DNA from: Avibacterium paragallinarum
Lineage (GTDB): Bacteria; Pseudomonadota; Gammaproteobacteria; Enterobacterales; Pasteurellaceae
Assembly (NCBI RefSeq): GCF_900450705.1
Contig: NZ_UGHK01000002.1
Span: 1,116,001-1,180,000 of the forward strand
Length of the DNA: 64,000 nucleotides
Direction: 5' to 3'
The notes under the pieces were generated by a model. The model saw only the letters and a program-made list of their open reading frames with translations, ran no database searches and was not told where the DNA came from. The translations under genes were made by a program, and so were the position numbers. Positions 41,703-52,783 of this stretch are shown in pieces; positions within the stretch are counted from its first letter, which is position 1, and every line of letters begins with the position of its first letter.

Positions 41703-41718
41703 TGTGATGTTTGTCACA
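41703..41718. promoter_or_regulatory. CRP-binding site between glpT and glpA
   Basis: TGTGATGTTTGTCACA is a perfect CRP palindrome. Its centre is about 65 bp upstream of the start predicted for the TTGACT-N18-TATTAC promoter (41740-41769), a class I activator position for glpABC. Confidence 0.8.
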
Positions 41719-41739
41719 AAAATATAACAAAATTTTTTC

Positions 41740-41769
41740 TTGACTTATTTAAACAGTGATCTTTATTAC
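41740..41769 (+). promoter_or_regulatory. Candidate glpABC promoter
   Basis: TTGACT, 18-bp spacer, TATTAC; leader of about 95 nt to the glpA RBS GAGGGGG. Confidence 0.5.
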
Positions 41770-41870
41770 ATTATTTGATACAAAATTGCTCATTTTATTT
41801 TCTAAAACAAACATTTGGAGTATGATTATATTGTTATTCTTTATTTTGCTTATTTTTATGAGGGGGAACT

Positions 41871-43562
41871 ATGCCAATATCACCTCAGTTTTATCAATCA
41901 AATGGGGATTTTTCACCGATCAGCACTGATGTCATTATCATCGGTGGTGGGGCTACGGGGGCAGGTATTGCACGAGATTGTGCATTACGCGGTATTGATT
42001 GCGTGTTATTAGAACGCCGCGATATTGCCACAGGGGCAACAGGGCGTAACCACGGCTTATTACATAGCGGGGCGAGATATGCGGTGAATGATGAAGAATC
42101 CGCACGCGAATGTATTCAAGAAAATTTGATCCTGAAAAACATTGCTCGCCATTGTATTGAAGATACCAAAGGGCTGTTCATCACCTTACCCGAAGATGAT
42201 TTGACCTATCAAAAAACCTTTCTCACCGCTTGTGATAAGGCAGGCATTGAAGCGGTGGCGATCGAGCCTGATTTAGCCAGACGCTTAGAGCCTTCGGTCA
42301 ATCCGAATTTAGTGGGCGCGGTGGTGGTGCCTGACGGTGCTATCGATCCGTTTCGCTTAACCGCGGCAAATATGCTTGATGCCAGTGAAAATGGGGCGAA
42401 AATTTTTACCTATTGCGAAGTAAAAGGGCTAATTCGCGAGGGTGATCGCGTAATTGGAACAAAAGTTTACGATCATAAAAATAAAGTAGAACGTTTGTTT
42501 TTCGCTCCTGTTGTGGTGAATGCTGGCGGAATTTGGGGGCAAGGCATTGCGGAATATGCGGATCTTAAAATCCGAATGTTCCCCGCTAAAGGGGCGTTGC
42601 TGATTATGGGGCATCGTATTAATAATTTGGTGATTAACCGCTGTCGCAAGCCTGCCGATGCGGATATTCTCGTGCCGGGTGATACCATTTGCGTGATCGG
42701 CACGACTTCAAGCCGTATTCCTTATGATCAAATTGATAATATGGTGGTAACACCTGAAGAAGTGGATATTTTATTCCGTGAAGGGGAAAAACTCGCCCCT
42801 TCCCTACGTCATACCCGCGTGCTGCGTGCTTATGCGGGCGTGCGTCCCTTGGTGGCGACCGATGATGATCCCTCAGGGCGAAATGTAAGCCGTGGCATTG
42901 TGTTGCTGGATCACGCTGAGCGTGATGGTTTAGAGGGCTTCGTTACCATCACAGGTGGGAAATTAATGACCTATCGTTTAATGGCAGAATGGGCAACGGA
43001 CTTGGTGTGCAAAAAACTCAATAAATCTGCCACTTGTATCACTGCTAGCCAACCTTTACCGGGTTCAGGTACAACACAAGAAGAAACCTACAAACAAATT
43101 ATTTCCCTCCCAACCCCGATTAAAATTTCAGCGGTTTATCGCCACGGGCAACGAGCCACAAAATTATTAGAAAAAGAACGCCTTGATCGCTCGTTAGTGT
43201 GCGAATGCGAAGCGGTAAGTGCAGGGGAAGTGCGTTATGCCGTTGATGAACTCAAAGTGAATAACTTGGTGGATTTACGCCGCCGCACCCGTGTAGGAAT
43301 GGGAACGTGCCAAGCGGAACTCTGTGCTTGTCGAGCGGCGGGCTTAATGGCACGTTTTAAAGTAGCAACCCCGCGTCAATCCACCACGCAACTGGCTTCT
43401 TTTATGGAAGAACGTTGGCGGGGAATTCAGCCTATTGCGTGGGGAGAAGCAGTGCGTGAAGCAGAATTTACCAGCTGGATTTATTACAGTTTACTTGGTT
43501 TGAATGATGTTAAACCACTTGATGAACAAGCCACACAGGGGACAGACAACAATGAAATTTGA
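41871..43562 (+). CDS. glpA: Anaerobic glycerol-3-phosphate dehydrogenase subunit A
   Basis: A 563-residue flavoprotein that oxidises glycerol-3-phosphate to dihydroxyacetone phosphate. The FAD-binding Rossmann motif is [18 protein letters not shown] near residue 22, with [14 protein letters not shown] following. The C-terminal BFD-type [2Fe-2S] domain has [11 protein letters not shown] and [25 protein letters not shown] is 7 nt upstream. The gene overlaps glpB by 11 bp. Confidence 0.97.
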   Translation: MPISPQFYQSNGDFSPISTDVIIIGGGATGAGIARDCALRGIDCVLLERRDIATGATGRNHGLLHSGARYAVNDEESARECIQENLILKNIARHCIEDTKGLFITLPEDDLTYQKTFLTACDKAGIEAVAIEPDLARRLEPSVNPNLVGAVVVPDGAIDPFRLTAANMLDASENGAKIFTYCEVKGLIREGDRVIGTKVYDHKNKVERLFFAPVVVNAGGIWGQGIAEYADLKIRMFPAKGALLIMGHRINNLVINRCRKPADADILVPGDTICVIGTTSSRIPYDQIDNMVVTPEEVDILFREGEKLAPSLRHTRVLRAYAGVRPLVATDDDPSGRNVSRGIVLLDHAERDGLEGFVTITGGKLMTYRLMAEWATDLVCKKLNKSATCITASQPLPGSGTTQEETYKQIISLPTPIKISAVYRHGQRATKLLEKERLDRSLVCECEAVSAGEVRYAVDELKVNNLVDLRRRTRVGMGTCQAELCACRAAGLMARFKVATPRQSTTQLASFMEERWRGIQPIAWGEAVREAEFTSWIYYSLLGLNDVKPLDEQATQGTDNNEI

Positions 43563-44844
43563 TGTGATTATTATCGGTGGCGGATTGGCAGGGCTAACCT
43601 GCGGTATCGCCTTGCAACAACAAGGCAAACATTGTGCCATCGTAAACAACGGACAAGCGGCGATGGATTTTTCCTCTGGCTCGTTAGATTTACTCAGTCA
43701 GCTACCAAACGGAAGTGCGGTGCAAAATTTCGCTGAAATTTACCCGCACTTTGCTGAACAAGTGCCACATCACCCCTATACCTTATTGGGAAAAGATCAG
43801 GTGCTTGCTAAAGCAGAACACTTTGAACAATTAGCCCAATCGCTCAATTTGGATCTGATTGGCTCACATAAAGAAAATCATCTCCGTGTTACTCCTTTGG
43901 GCGGTTTACGTCGCACTTGGCTTTCGGCAAACAGCGTGCCAACCTTGCCATTATCACAAGCTGAATTTCCCCATAAACGCATTGCAGTGCTAGGCATTGA
44001 GGGTTACCACGATTTCCAACCACAATTATTAGCGGATAACTTAAAACAAAATCTGCAATTTGCCCATTGTGATGTGAGCATTGGCTATTTGCACATTCCG
44101 CAATTAGACCAACTTCGCAACAACGCACGGGAATTTCGTAGCGTCAATATTTCCCAAGTACTGGAGCATAAACTGGCGTTCGGCGAGTTAGTGCGAGAGA
44201 TCCAACAAGCCGCAGGAAACGCAAGTGCGGTGTTTTTACCCGCCTGTTTTGGAATGAGCGACAACCATTTCTTCAACAGCCTCAAACAGGCGACAGGGCT
44301 AAATTTATTTAAACTGCCAACACTACCGCCTTCTTTACTGGGAATGCGTCAGCGAAAAGCCCTGCGAGATCATTTTGAAAAGTTGGGCGGTGTAATGCTC
44401 AATGGCGACAAAGCGTTGCGGGCGGATATTGAGGATCACCAAGTGAAAGCCCTTTACACGCAATTACATCAAGATGATGCACTTTATGCTGAGCATTTTG
44501 TGCTGGCTTCGGGGCATTATTTTAGCTCGGGGATTGTGGCGGAATTTGAGCGGGTTCTCGAGCCTATTTTTGATCTCGATATTATCGGCAACGGCGATTT
44601 TGACAATGGCAACCGCCTTTCTTGGACAAGAGATCGCTTTTCTGCTCCGCAACCTTATCAAAGTGCGGGGGTAAAAATTAATGAAAAATGCCAAGTGCAA
44701 AAGTGCAGTGAGATTTTAGCGAATTTATACGCTATCGGCTCAGTGATTGGCGGTTACAATAATTTAGAACTCGGTTGTAGCTCGGGCGTGGCGGTGGTTA
44801 CCGCACTCACCGTAGCAGAACAGATTCTTGCAGGGGGCAAATAA
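43552..44844 (+). CDS. glpB: Anaerobic glycerol-3-phosphate dehydrogenase subunit B
   Basis: The start [20 protein letters not shown] at 43552 is chosen over an upstream in-frame ATG buried in glpA. The 430-residue FAD/FMN subunit has a second dinucleotide motif and the C-terminal [17 protein letters not shown] with [16 protein letters not shown]. It links GlpA to the membrane subunit GlpC. The stop overlaps the glpC ATG. Confidence 0.95.
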   Translation: MKFDVIIIGGGLAGLTCGIALQQQGKHCAIVNNGQAAMDFSSGSLDLLSQLPNGSAVQNFAEIYPHFAEQVPHHPYTLLGKDQVLAKAEHFEQLAQSLNLDLIGSHKENHLRVTPLGGLRRTWLSANSVPTLPLSQAEFPHKRIAVLGIEGYHDFQPQLLADNLKQNLQFAHCDVSIGYLHIPQLDQLRNNAREFRSVNISQVLEHKLAFGELVREIQQAAGNASAVFLPACFGMSDNHFFNSLKQATGLNLFKLPTLPPSLLGMRQRKALRDHFEKLGGVMLNGDKALRADIEDHQVKALYTQLHQDDALYAEHFVLASGHYFSSGIVAEFERVLEPIFDLDIIGNGDFDNGNRLSWTRDRFSAPQPYQSAGVKINEKCQVQKCSEILANLYAIGSVIGGYNNLELGCSSGVAVVTALTVAEQILAGGK

Positions 44845-46115
44845 TGAACATTCAACAATTAATCGAAAATGCGAAACAAAATGCCGCCTTGCCACCCACA
44901 CATCAATATGTGGATAACAGTTTTGAAAGTTGCATAAAATGTACGGCTTGCACGGCGGTTTGCCCAGTATCAAAACAAAATCCGCTTTATCCTGGTCCGA
45001 AGCAAGCTGGCCCAGATGGGGAACGTTTTCGCCTAAAAAGTGCCGCATTCTATGATGAAGCACTGAAATATTGTACCAACTGCAAACGCTGTGAAGTGGC
45101 TTGCCCTTCTGATGTAAAAATTGGCGATTTGATCGTGCGGGCGAGAAATAACCATTTGAAAGAACAGAAAAAATCGCTCATTCATAAATTACGCGATGCG
45201 GTGCTAAGTAACACGGACATAATGGGCAAACTCAACACACCATTTGCCCCTGTGGTAAATACCATTACAGGCTTAAAAGCCACGAAATTCTTACTGGAAA
45301 AAACCTTAAAAGTCAGCCAACACCGCAGTTTGCCGAAATATTCTTTTGGCTCATTCCGTCAATGGTATAAAAATAATGCCCTTGAACGTCAGCGTTATTA
45401 CAAAGACAAAGTGGCGTACTATCACGGTTGTTATGTGAATTATAATAATCCACAACTTGGTAAGGATTTAATCAAGGTTTTCAACGCCTTAGATATTGGC
45501 GTGCTGTTGTTGGAAAAAGAAAAATGCTGTGGGCTGCCACTGAGCGTGAATGGCTTTCCAAAACGAGCCAAACAGCTGGCGGAATTTAACCTTGCTCAGC
45601 TAGAAAAGACCATTATTAATCAAGAGCTTGATGTGGTGGGAACGTCCTCTAGTTGCACAATGAATTTACGTGATGAATATCATCATATTTTGGGAATGGA
45701 TAACGCAAAAGTACGTCCACACATTAATATTGTAACGAAGTATTTGTATCAATTATTTCAACGTAAAAACGCACCGCAGTTTAAATCAATGCCGTTAAAA
45801 GTGGCATATCACACCGCTTGCCACGTGGATAAAGCGGGTTGGGCGCCTTATACGCTTGCGTTATTAAAATTAATTCCTGATCTTGAAGTGGTAATGCTAC
45901 CAAGCCAATGTTGTGGTATTGCTGGCACTTACGGCTTTAAAGCAGAAAACTATGAGGTTTCCCAAGCCATTGGTAAAACCTTGTTTGAGCATATTGAAGA
46001 AGGGCAATTTGATTTTGTGATTTCCGAGTGCGAAACCTGCAAATGGCAAATTGATATGTCCACCAGTGTAACTTGTTTGCACCCAATCACGTTATTAGCA
46101 AAGTCTATTAATTAA
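44844..46115 (+). CDS. glpC: Anaerobic glycerol-3-phosphate dehydrogenase subunit C
   Basis: A 423-residue iron-sulfur subunit that passes electrons to menaquinone. Two 4Fe-4S motifs are at CIKCTACTAVCP and CTNCKRCEVACP. Two CCG domains follow (EKEKCCGLPLS; PSQCCGIAGTYGF with ACH and CETCKWQ). Ends the glpABC operon. Confidence 0.96.
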   Translation: MNIQQLIENAKQNAALPPTHQYVDNSFESCIKCTACTAVCPVSKQNPLYPGPKQAGPDGERFRLKSAAFYDEALKYCTNCKRCEVACPSDVKIGDLIVRARNNHLKEQKKSLIHKLRDAVLSNTDIMGKLNTPFAPVVNTITGLKATKFLLEKTLKVSQHRSLPKYSFGSFRQWYKNNALERQRYYKDKVAYYHGCYVNYNNPQLGKDLIKVFNALDIGVLLLEKEKCCGLPLSVNGFPKRAKQLAEFNLAQLEKTIINQELDVVGTSSSCTMNLRDEYHHILGMDNAKVRPHINIVTKYLYQLFQRKNAPQFKSMPLKVAYHTACHVDKAGWAPYTLALLKLIPDLEVVMLPSQCCGIAGTYGFKAENYEVSQAIGKTLFEHIEEGQFDFVISECETCKWQIDMSTSVTCLHPITLLAKSIN

Positions 46116-46160
46116 AAAGCAGAGGAAGATAGCTAGTGGTAGCTTATCTTCCGCTTTTTT
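46116..46160. terminator. Bidirectional terminator between glpC and glpR
   Basis: GGAAGATAGCT...AGCTTATCTTCC long stem with AAAGC/GCTTT extension, followed by TTTTTT on the plus strand. Confidence 0.85.
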
Positions 46161-46184
46161 ATTATGAATAAAGTGCGGTGCGTT

Positions 46185-46943
46185 TTATTCACAAATATGC
46201 ACCGCTGTGTTACTAGCTTCTAATAATTGGCGGATACTTTCCGACGGTGGGGTGTCTGTGAAAAGGTGGCTTAGTTCGGCGAGTGAGCCTAAACACACCA
46301 TTGCACGGCGGTTAAATTTAGAATGATCGGTGGCAAGAATGGTATTGCGGGAGCTTTCCATAATCGCCCGTTTCACTTGCACTTCGTGGTAATCGTAATC
46401 TAATAATGTGCCGTCGCTGTCAATGGCACTGATCCCCAAAATGCCGAAATCTAAGCGAAATTGTTTGATAAAAGCCACAGTGGCTTCGCCGATGATACCA
46501 CCGTCTTGTCGCAGTGAACCGCCCGCCATTGTGATGTCAAAACTTTTATTTTGCATTAGGATATAAGCGGCGTTCAGATTGTTGGTCACAATGCGTAAAT
46601 TTTTGTGATTTAACAAGGCATTCGCCACCGCTTCTGGGGTTGTGCCAATATCCATAAATAAAGATGTCCCGTTTGGAATGAGTTTCGCCACTTCTTCCGC
46701 AATACGCCGTTTTTCTGTGGAGAAGAAATGTTTGCGTTCCACATAATCGGAGTTTTCAGAAGTGGAAGGGGACGCCGCCCCACCGTGATGACGACTGATT
46801 AAATTGTTTTCCGCTAATTCATTGAGATCGCGGCGGATCGTTTGCGGGCTAACGCCCAATAAATTCACCAAATCTTCGGTGCTTAAATAACCATTTTGTT
46901 TAACTAGTGAAATAATTTTTTTATGTCGTTGTGATTGTTTCAT
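46185..46943 (-). CDS. glpR: Glycerol-3-phosphate regulon repressor
   Basis: A 252-residue DeoR-family repressor. The HTH is YLSTEDLVNLLGVSPQTIRR. The effector-binding DeoRC domain includes FMDIGTTPEAVANALLNHKN and TNNLNAAYILMQNKSFDITM. It represses glp genes until glycerol-3-phosphate binds. glpG follows 30 bp upstream on the same strand, as in the enteric glpEGR cluster. Confidence 0.95.
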   Translation of the reverse strand: MKQSQRHKKIISLVKQNGYLSTEDLVNLLGVSPQTIRRDLNELAENNLISRHHGGAASPSTSENSDYVERKHFFSTEKRRIAEEVAKLIPNGTSLFMDIGTTPEAVANALLNHKNLRIVTNNLNAAYILMQNKSFDITMAGGSLRQDGGIIGEATVAFIKQFRLDFGILGISAIDSDGTLLDYDYHEVQVKRAIMESSRNTILATDHSKFNRRAMVCLGSLAELSHLFTDTPPSESIRQLLEASNTAVHICE

Positions 46944-46973
46944 ATTTCTTCCTGATATTTTTTATAAGTTATT

Positions 46974-47834
46974 TTAGGCTTTACCAACGCGAATTTTTAA
47001 CAATGCCAGCACAACGCCCGTAAGCAAGCCCGTAATATGGGCGGTGTTCCCCATTGAAACGCCAATGAGCGGGCTGACAAAACCGAACGCGATCCCCACT
47101 AATAACATAGTGAAAAAACCTTGGGGTAAGTGAAATTTTTGCTGATTGCTCAATTTATCTAATACCAACACATAGCCCAACACCGCATACACCACGCCCG
47201 AAAGCCCAAAGAATGCCGCACCCGATGCCATATTTTGAGCAAATCCGCTGAGAAAAGTCGAAACTAAATATAATATGACAAGCTGGCTTGTGCCACATTT
47301 TTGTTCGATTTGCCTCGCAAAAATCCACCACCACACTAGATTAAAGGTGATATGCCAAGGGGAAAGATGAACAAGGCTATGGCTAAAATATCGCCACAAT
47401 TCCCCTTGCTGAATGGCATCTTCGGGATAATGGGAGAATAATAAAATAGGCAGCTCGAAACCGATCAGTTGGAAAAAATAGATGACAAGACAAAGTGCGG
47501 TAATAAAAACCGTGAATTTTTGTTTTTTTCCAACGTCAAGGAAAGAGAGGGCAGGAAGCCAATTCGCCCATTTTATTTTTTCCCTTTTTTCTACTTGCCC
47601 CGCTTGCCAACTGGATTGCTCATAACGCGAATCAAAAGGATTTCGCAAAAATTCGTTGCGTTCTTGCTCAATTTGAGCAAGCACAGGGCAATGAGAATCC
47701 ACATAGGCAACGAGCATTATCCCGTGTTCCGTTTGTTCTTCTTTGATGGTTAATTCCACCTTATATTTTTGCAAAATATAATCGCGAAAATGGTATGTCC
47801 AATTACTGATTTCGCTACCAAATAAACGGTGCAT
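46974..47834 (-). CDS. glpG: Rhomboid protease GlpG
   Basis: A 286-residue intramembrane serine protease. The N-terminal cytoplasmic domain (about 1-85) precedes six membrane helices. The catalytic Ser is in FFGLSGVVYAVLGY, the His in GNTAHITGLLTGVV, and the HxxxN motif in WHITFNLVWWW. It is transcribed ahead of glpR. Confidence 0.95.
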   Translation of the reverse strand: MHRLFGSEISNWTYHFRDYILQKYKVELTIKEEQTEHGIMLVAYVDSHCPVLAQIEQERNEFLRNPFDSRYEQSSWQAGQVEKREKIKWANWLPALSFLDVGKKQKFTVFITALCLVIYFFQLIGFELPILLFSHYPEDAIQQGELWRYFSHSLVHLSPWHITFNLVWWWIFARQIEQKCGTSQLVILYLVSTFLSGFAQNMASGAAFFGLSGVVYAVLGYVLVLDKLSNQQKFHLPQGFFTMLLVGIAFGFVSPLIGVSMGNTAHITGLLTGVVLALLKIRVGKA

Positions 47835-47882
47835 TTGCTATATTCCTTTTTTGTAATTTAAGTTGATAATCCTGAGGAAAAA

Positions 47883-48200
47883 ATGAAAAAACAATCAATG
47901 CCAAGCGGCTTTTCCCCCTTCACTTGGGCGTTAGCAATGTTTTGCTTACCCATTTTGCTTTGGCCGCTAGCCTTGCTGATTTTCCCCAATTTACTTAAAA
48001 ATCCCCAGCTTTCCGATCTCCAAATGACGTTAATGTCGATCTTTTTTTGGGTATATCCTTTTCTTTTAGGCATTATGGCACGGGTGTTTTATCTCTGTCA
48101 TCAACGTAATGCCCCCCTTGCGAGAAAAGGGCTGGCACTAAGTGCGGTGCTTTTTTACAGCGTTTTATTTTATGTTTCAGCCGTTGGGTTTCAAGCATAA
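47883..48200 (+). CDS. Small membrane protein, DUF5389-like
   Basis: A 105-residue protein with three predicted membrane helices (TWALAMFCLPILLWPLALLI; TLMSIFFWVYPFLLGIMARV; ALSAVLFYSVLFYVSAVGF). Pasteurellaceae have short conserved proteins of this type; function unknown. It is alone, divergent from glpG. Confidence 0.75.
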   Translation: MKKQSMPSGFSPFTWALAMFCLPILLWPLALLIFPNLLKNPQLSDLQMTLMSIFFWVYPFLLGIMARVFYLCHQRNAPLARKGLALSAVLFYSVLFYVSAVGFQA

Positions 48201-48233
48201 AAAATGAGCATTATAGAATAATGCTCAATGTTT

Positions 48234-49415
48234 TTATAAGGTAATGCGGAGCTGTGCGTAAGCCCGTTCCACTTTTTGCAAGGCTTTTTCAATGCTTTCA
48301 TCGCGAGCCAGCACCACACCCATTCGGCGATGTCCATTGACTTCACCTTTACCAAACAAACGAATGTCCGTGTTAGGCTCGGCAAGCACCTTTTCCAAAC
48401 CGCCAAATTGCACTTGTTGCGATTGCCCCTCCACTACAATGGCTTTGGAAGCGGCAGGACTGAGCAACGAGATTTGCGGGATTGGCAGCCCCAAAATGGC
48501 TCTGGCGTGCAAGGCAAATTCGGAAAGCTCTTGTGAAATCAGCGTGACCATACCCGTATCGTGCGGACGAGGGGACACTTCATTGAAAATCACCTCATCG
48601 CCTGCCACAAACATTTCCACTCCGAAAATCCCACGCCCGCCAAGTGCGGTGGTAATTTTCTCCGCAATTTGTTGTGCCTTAGCGAGTGCCACTTCAGACA
48701 TCGCTTGCGGCTGCCAAGATTCTCGGTAATCACCATTTTCTTGACGATGTCCAATAGGGGCAAGAAAAGACGTACCGCCAATATGACGCACAGTGAGCAA
48801 GGTGATTTCATAATCGAATTTCACAAAGCCCTCGACGATCACACGCCCGCCGCCTGCTCGTCCGCCTTGTTGGGCGTAATCCCAAGCCCGTTGCAATTCA
48901 TCAAGGGATCTAATGACGCTTTGCCCGTGTCCCGATGACGACATAATGGGCTTCACTACGCAAGGAATGCCAATTTTTTCCACCGCACTTTGGAAATCGG
49001 CAAAGTTGTCCACAAATTGATAATGAGAGGTTGGCAATCCCAATTCTTCGGCGGCTAAACGGCGAATGCCCTCACGGTTCATCGTTAAGCGGGTGGCTTT
49101 CGCAGTCGGCACGACATTAAAGCCCGCTTGCTCCAATTCCACTAAGGTTTCAGTGGCGATGGCTTCCACTTCAGGCACGATATAATCAGGCTGTTCTTTT
49201 TCAACCAATGCTTTCAAGGCTTCGCCATCAAGCATTGAAATGGTATAAGCACGATGTGCCACTTGCTGAGCGGGTGCGTTTTCATAGCGATCCACCGCAA
49301 TTACTTCTACGCCTAAGCGTTGTAATTCGATGACCATTTCTTTCCCCAGCTCCCCTGAGCCTAACATCATCACTTTTGTAGCTCTGGGGGTGAGGGCTGT
49401 ACCTAATGTTGTCAT
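48234..49415 (-). CDS. purT: Formate-dependent phosphoribosylglycinamide formyltransferase
   Basis: A 393-residue ATP-grasp enzyme of purine synthesis that makes FGAR from GAR, formate and ATP. The N-terminal domain has [20 protein letters not shown] and [18 protein letters not shown]. The ATP-grasp region has [19 protein letters not shown] and [20 protein letters not shown] with [11 protein letters not shown]. Full length. No PurR box was seen upstream. Confidence 0.97.
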   Translation of the reverse strand: MTTLGTALTPRATKVMMLGSGELGKEMVIELQRLGVEVIAVDRYENAPAQQVAHRAYTISMLDGEALKALVEKEQPDYIVPEVEAIATETLVELEQAGFNVVPTAKATRLTMNREGIRRLAAEELGLPTSHYQFVDNFADFQSAVEKIGIPCVVKPIMSSSGHGQSVIRSLDELQRAWDYAQQGGRAGGGRVIVEGFVKFDYEITLLTVRHIGGTSFLAPIGHRQENGDYRESWQPQAMSEVALAKAQQIAEKITTALGGRGIFGVEMFVAGDEVIFNEVSPRPHDTGMVTLISQELSEFALHARAILGLPIPQISLLSPAASKAIVVEGQSQQVQFGGLEKVLAEPNTDIRLFGKGEVNGHRRMGVVLARDESIEKALQKVERAYAQLRITL

Positions 49416-49556
49416 TGCATTTTCCTTCCTGTTTATATTGTTATATTGATAGGTATTTTCCGATTTTTATAGGGTTAGTTTGATTTATTGTGCAACTTGT
49501 ACCTAGCTTTATATGAAAATGAAACTAATTTTATAAGTTAATATAAAGTGCGGTGA

Positions 49557-49583
49557 AAATTAGGCGAGTTTTTCGCCTAATTT
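49557..49583 (-). terminator. Terminator of the rpe-gph-trpS operon
   Basis: AAATTAGGCGA-gttt-TCGCCTAATTT, nearly perfect, just past trpS with an uptake signal alongside. Confidence 0.85.
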
Positions 49584-49594
49584 AAAGGGAGTAA

Positions 49595-50596
49595 TTAAGG
49601 AGCAACAAAACCAATGGCTTTGTACACCGCATCTAATGTGGCTTTCGCACGTGCTTGTGCTTTTTTTGCCCCTTCGGCAGCGATTTTATGCAATAAAGCT
49701 TCATCATTACGGAAATGGTGATAGCGTTCTTGCAACTGGGTGAGCATTGCAGACACTTCATCAGCAACGGCGGTTTTTAAATGACCGTACATTTTGCCTT
49801 CAAACTCTGCTTCTAATTCAGCAATGCTTTTACCGGTAATCCCCGCCAAAATATCTAACAAGTTAGACACGCCAGCCTTGTTTTTTACGTCATAACGAAT
49901 CACAGGCGGCTCATCAGAATCCGTTACCGCACGTTTAATTTTTTTCACCACCGATTTTGGATTTTCTAACAGACCAATCACGTTGTTGCGATTTTCGTCT
50001 GATTTCGACATTTTTTTCTCAGGCTCAAGTAAGGACATTACGCGCGCACCCGCTTTCGGAATAAACACTTCTGGAATAGCAAAATGCTCACCATAAAGGG
50101 CGTTGAAACGCTGTGCAATATCACGGGTGATTTCTAAATGTTGTTTTTGATCCTCACCTACTGGCACTTGGTTAGTTTGGTAAAGCAAAATATCCGCTGC
50201 CATCAGGACGGGATAAGTGAACAAACCGACGTTCACGTTTTCCGCGTGGCGTGCAGATTTATCTTTAAATTGGGTCATACGCCCCATTTCGCCAAAATAG
50301 GTGTAGCAATTTAGCACCCACGCCAGCTGAGCGTGTTCTGGAACGTGCGATTGAATAAAAATTGTGCTTTTCTCAGGATCAATCCCACAAGCCAAATATA
50401 AGGCTAGCACATCAAGGGTGGCGGAATGTAATTTCTGCGGATCTTGACGCACTGTGATGGCGTGTTGATCCACGATACAAAACAGGCATTCGTAATCCTC
50501 TTGCATTTTCACCCATTGACGCAATGCCCCAAGGTAGTTGCCGATGGTTAATTCCCCAGAAGGCTGTACGCCACTAAATACGATAGGTTTGGTCAT
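49595..50596 (-). CDS. trpS: Tryptophanyl-tRNA synthetase
   Basis: A 333-residue class I synthetase. The HIGH-like motif is [14 protein letters not shown] and the KMSKS motif is [12 protein letters not shown]. Other family segments are [20 protein letters not shown] and [18 protein letters not shown]. Last gene of an operon with rpe and gph, an arrangement common in gamma-proteobacteria. Confidence 0.98.
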   Translation of the reverse strand: MTKPIVFSGVQPSGELTIGNYLGALRQWVKMQEDYECLFCIVDQHAITVRQDPQKLHSATLDVLALYLACGIDPEKSTIFIQSHVPEHAQLAWVLNCYTYFGEMGRMTQFKDKSARHAENVNVGLFTYPVLMAADILLYQTNQVPVGEDQKQHLEITRDIAQRFNALYGEHFAIPEVFIPKAGARVMSLLEPEKKMSKSDENRNNVIGLLENPKSVVKKIKRAVTDSDEPPVIRYDVKNKAGVSNLLDILAGITGKSIAELEAEFEGKMYGHLKTAVADEVSAMLTQLQERYHHFRNDEALLHKIAAEGAKKAQARAKATLDAVYKAIGFVAP

Positions 50597-50613
50597 TGTT
50601 GTATCCTTTCTCT

Positions 50614-51291
50614 TTATTGAACAATTTGCAGAATTTGGGCGAAATCATCGCAAACCCAGTCTGGGTGAGATTCTGCAATTGGAATATTATAGTTGTAGCC
50701 GTAGGTTAATCCCACCACAGGGCAGCCTGCGGAAGTGGCGGCAATGATGTCATTTCTTGAATCACCCACAAATAAAATTTGTTTTGGGTATAAGCCGAAT
50801 TTACCGCATAAATAATAAAGCGGTGCTGGGTGCGGCTTGATTTGTGGTAAGGATTGTCCTCCCAAGGTTTCGCTAAATAAATGATCAATGCCAAAGGCTT
50901 TTAGCACAGGGAGAACGTGTTGCGTTGGCTTATTGGTTACCACGGCTAAAATAAAGCCACGTTCTTTTAACGCGGTCAGCGTTTCTTTCACATTAGGATA
51001 TAAACGGCTGAAATTACACAGGTTTTCGCCATAATAAAAATTAAAGCGCGTTTTTACTTGCTCAATTTCCACCGCACTTAATGTTTTGCCAGTTTGTGCG
51101 GTTGCCCATTCCAATGCGCGTCCAATCAATACGCCCGCGCCATTGCCGATCCAAGTTAGCACCAATTCTTCAGGCGCTGGCGGCAAATCCACTTCACTTA
51201 ACGCAGAATTCACCGAAAGGGCTAAATCAGGCAGGCTGTTTACTAGCGTGCCGTCTAAATCGAACCCAATAAGTTTAAATTGTGATGTCAT
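50614..51291 (-). CDS. gph: Phosphoglycolate phosphatase
   Basis: A 225-residue HAD hydrolase: motif [21 protein letters not shown], motif [11 protein letters not shown], motif [22 protein letters not shown]. It dephosphorylates 2-phosphoglycolate arising from DNA repair. Its start overlaps the rpe stop and trpS follows 17 bp later. Confidence 0.96.
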   Translation of the reverse strand: MTSQFKLIGFDLDGTLVNSLPDLALSVNSALSEVDLPPAPEELVLTWIGNGAGVLIGRALEWATAQTGKTLSAVEIEQVKTRFNFYYGENLCNFSRLYPNVKETLTALKERGFILAVVTNKPTQHVLPVLKAFGIDHLFSETLGGQSLPQIKPHPAPLYYLCGKFGLYPKQILFVGDSRNDIIAATSAGCPVVGLTYGYNYNIPIAESHPDWVCDDFAQILQIVQ

Positions 51292-51965
51292 TATTTGCTT
51301 ACCTTACTTAATTCTTGACGCATTTCGTCAATCACTTTTTGATAATCGGGTTGATCGAAAATTGCCGAGCCAGCCACAAAAGTATCCGCCCCTGCGCGTG
51401 CAATTTCCGCAATATTATTCACTTTCACTCCGCCATCGACTTCTAAACGAATATCCAAACCACTTTCATCAATACGTTGGCGAGCTTGTTTTAATTTTTC
51501 CAGCGTAGCAGGAATAAAAGACTGACCGCCAAATCCCGGATTTACCGACATTAGCAAGATCATATCTACTTTATCCATCACATAATCCAAATAGCTTAAT
51601 GGCGTAGCGGGATTAAACACCAAGCCTGCTTTGCAGCCATTATCACGAATAAGTTGCAATGAGCGATCAATATGTTCTGTGGCTTCAGGGTGGAAAGTGA
51701 TGTAATTCGCCCCTGCTTTGGCAAAATCAGGGATTAAACGATCTACTGGTTTCACCATTAAATGCACGTCAATGGGGGCGGTGATGCCGTAATCACGCAA
51801 GGCTTTGCATACCGCAGGGCCGAAGGTTAAATTCGGCACATAATGGTTATCCATTACATCAAAATGAATTAAATCTGCACCGCACTTTAGCACGTTTTCC
51901 ACGTCTTCGCCTAAGCGCGCCAAATCCGCTGATAAAATCGATGGGGCAATTAAAAATGGTTTCAT
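51291..51965 (-). CDS. rpe: Ribulose-phosphate 3-epimerase
   Basis: The start [20 protein letters not shown] at 51965 has GAGGG upstream. The 224-residue TIM barrel has the catalytic segments [45 protein letters not shown] and [15 protein letters not shown]. It interconverts ribulose- and xylulose-5-phosphate. First gene of the rpe-gph-trpS operon. Confidence 0.97.
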   Translation of the reverse strand: MKPFLIAPSILSADLARLGEDVENVLKCGADLIHFDVMDNHYVPNLTFGPAVCKALRDYGITAPIDVHLMVKPVDRLIPDFAKAGANYITFHPEATEHIDRSLQLIRDNGCKAGLVFNPATPLSYLDYVMDKVDMILLMSVNPGFGGQSFIPATLEKLKQARQRIDESGLDIRLEVDGGVKVNNIAEIARAGADTFVAGSAIFDQPDYQKVIDEMRQELSKVSK

Positions 51966-52118
51966 TTTATCCCTCAAAAATCACAAAAAACGATGGCGGA
52001 TAGTGTACTACTTAATAAGGCAAAGTTTAAGGAAATTTGCCCTTTGTGATTGATTATTTTCACCTATGGCTTTTATAATCGCCGTTTTGAATCATTAGGG
52101 AATAACTAGAGGAAAGCA

Positions 52119-52730
52119 ATGGAATTTTATCTACAAGGCTTTTTAATGTGCTTTGGGCTTATCGCCACCATTGGTGCACAAAACACATTTTTACTTAAAC
52201 AAGGCTTGCTCAAACAGCATGTTTTTGTACTTTGTACATTATTTTTTCTCTGTGATTGCTTGTTGTTTTCCCTTGGCGTGTTTGGCTTAGGGCATTTCAT
52301 TAGCCAAGAAAAAATTGCCAGTGTAATATTAGCCTTAGTAGGGGGATTATTTTTACTGGTTTATGGGGCAAGAGCTTTCCTCTCCGCCTATCGCAATAAC
52401 ACCGCTCTGGCACTTGAGCAAGACACAACCTTGCCATTGAAAAAAATCATCCTTATCGCCTTAGCCTTAACCTTTCTCAACCCTCACGTTTATCTTGATA
52501 CGATCGTTATTGTCGGTGGCATCGCGGGAACATTAAGTGCGGAACAAAAATTCGCCTTTTTGCTAGGAACGATTTCCGCTTCAGGATTATGGTTTTTCTC
52601 TGTAGGCTATGGTGCAAGATTGCTTATTCCCCTTTTCCAAAAAACGATTACTTGGCGACTGCTTGATTTCACTACAGGGGTAATTATGTGGTTTATTGCG
52701 TTTGGATTGATCAAATATGCTTTCGCATAG
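52119..52730 (+). CDS. LysE/ArgO-family amino acid exporter
   Basis: A 203-residue protein with six membrane helices. The family signature GLIATIGAQNTFLLKQGLLK is at the N-terminus, and LTFLNPHVYLDTIVIVGGIA carries the conserved NPHxYLDT motif. It exports basic amino acids; arginine (ArgO) is likely but not proven. RBS AGAGGAAAGC. Monocistronic. Confidence 0.9.
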   Translation: MEFYLQGFLMCFGLIATIGAQNTFLLKQGLLKQHVFVLCTLFFLCDCLLFSLGVFGLGHFISQEKIASVILALVGGLFLLVYGARAFLSAYRNNTALALEQDTTLPLKKIILIALALTFLNPHVYLDTIVIVGGIAGTLSAEQKFAFLLGTISASGLWFFSVGYGARLLIPLFQKTITWRLLDFTTGVIMWFIAFGLIKYAFA

Positions 52731-52747
52731 CGAAAATTAAAATAAAA

Positions 52748-52768
52748 AAGGGCGATCATCTCGCCCTT
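52748..52768. terminator. Bidirectional terminator between exporter and ridA
   Basis: AAGGGCGA-tcatc-TCGCCCTT with A and T tracts on both sides. Confidence 0.85.
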
Positions 52769-52783
52769 ATGTTTACCTGCAAA

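Noticed and set aside
43504-43551. Upstream ATG for glpB
   Set aside because: It lies within glpA and adds residues that precede the FAD motif unnaturally; [11 protein letters not shown] is the family start.
49416-49556. PurR operator upstream of purT
   Set aside because: No sequence close to ACGCAAACGTTTGCGT is present.
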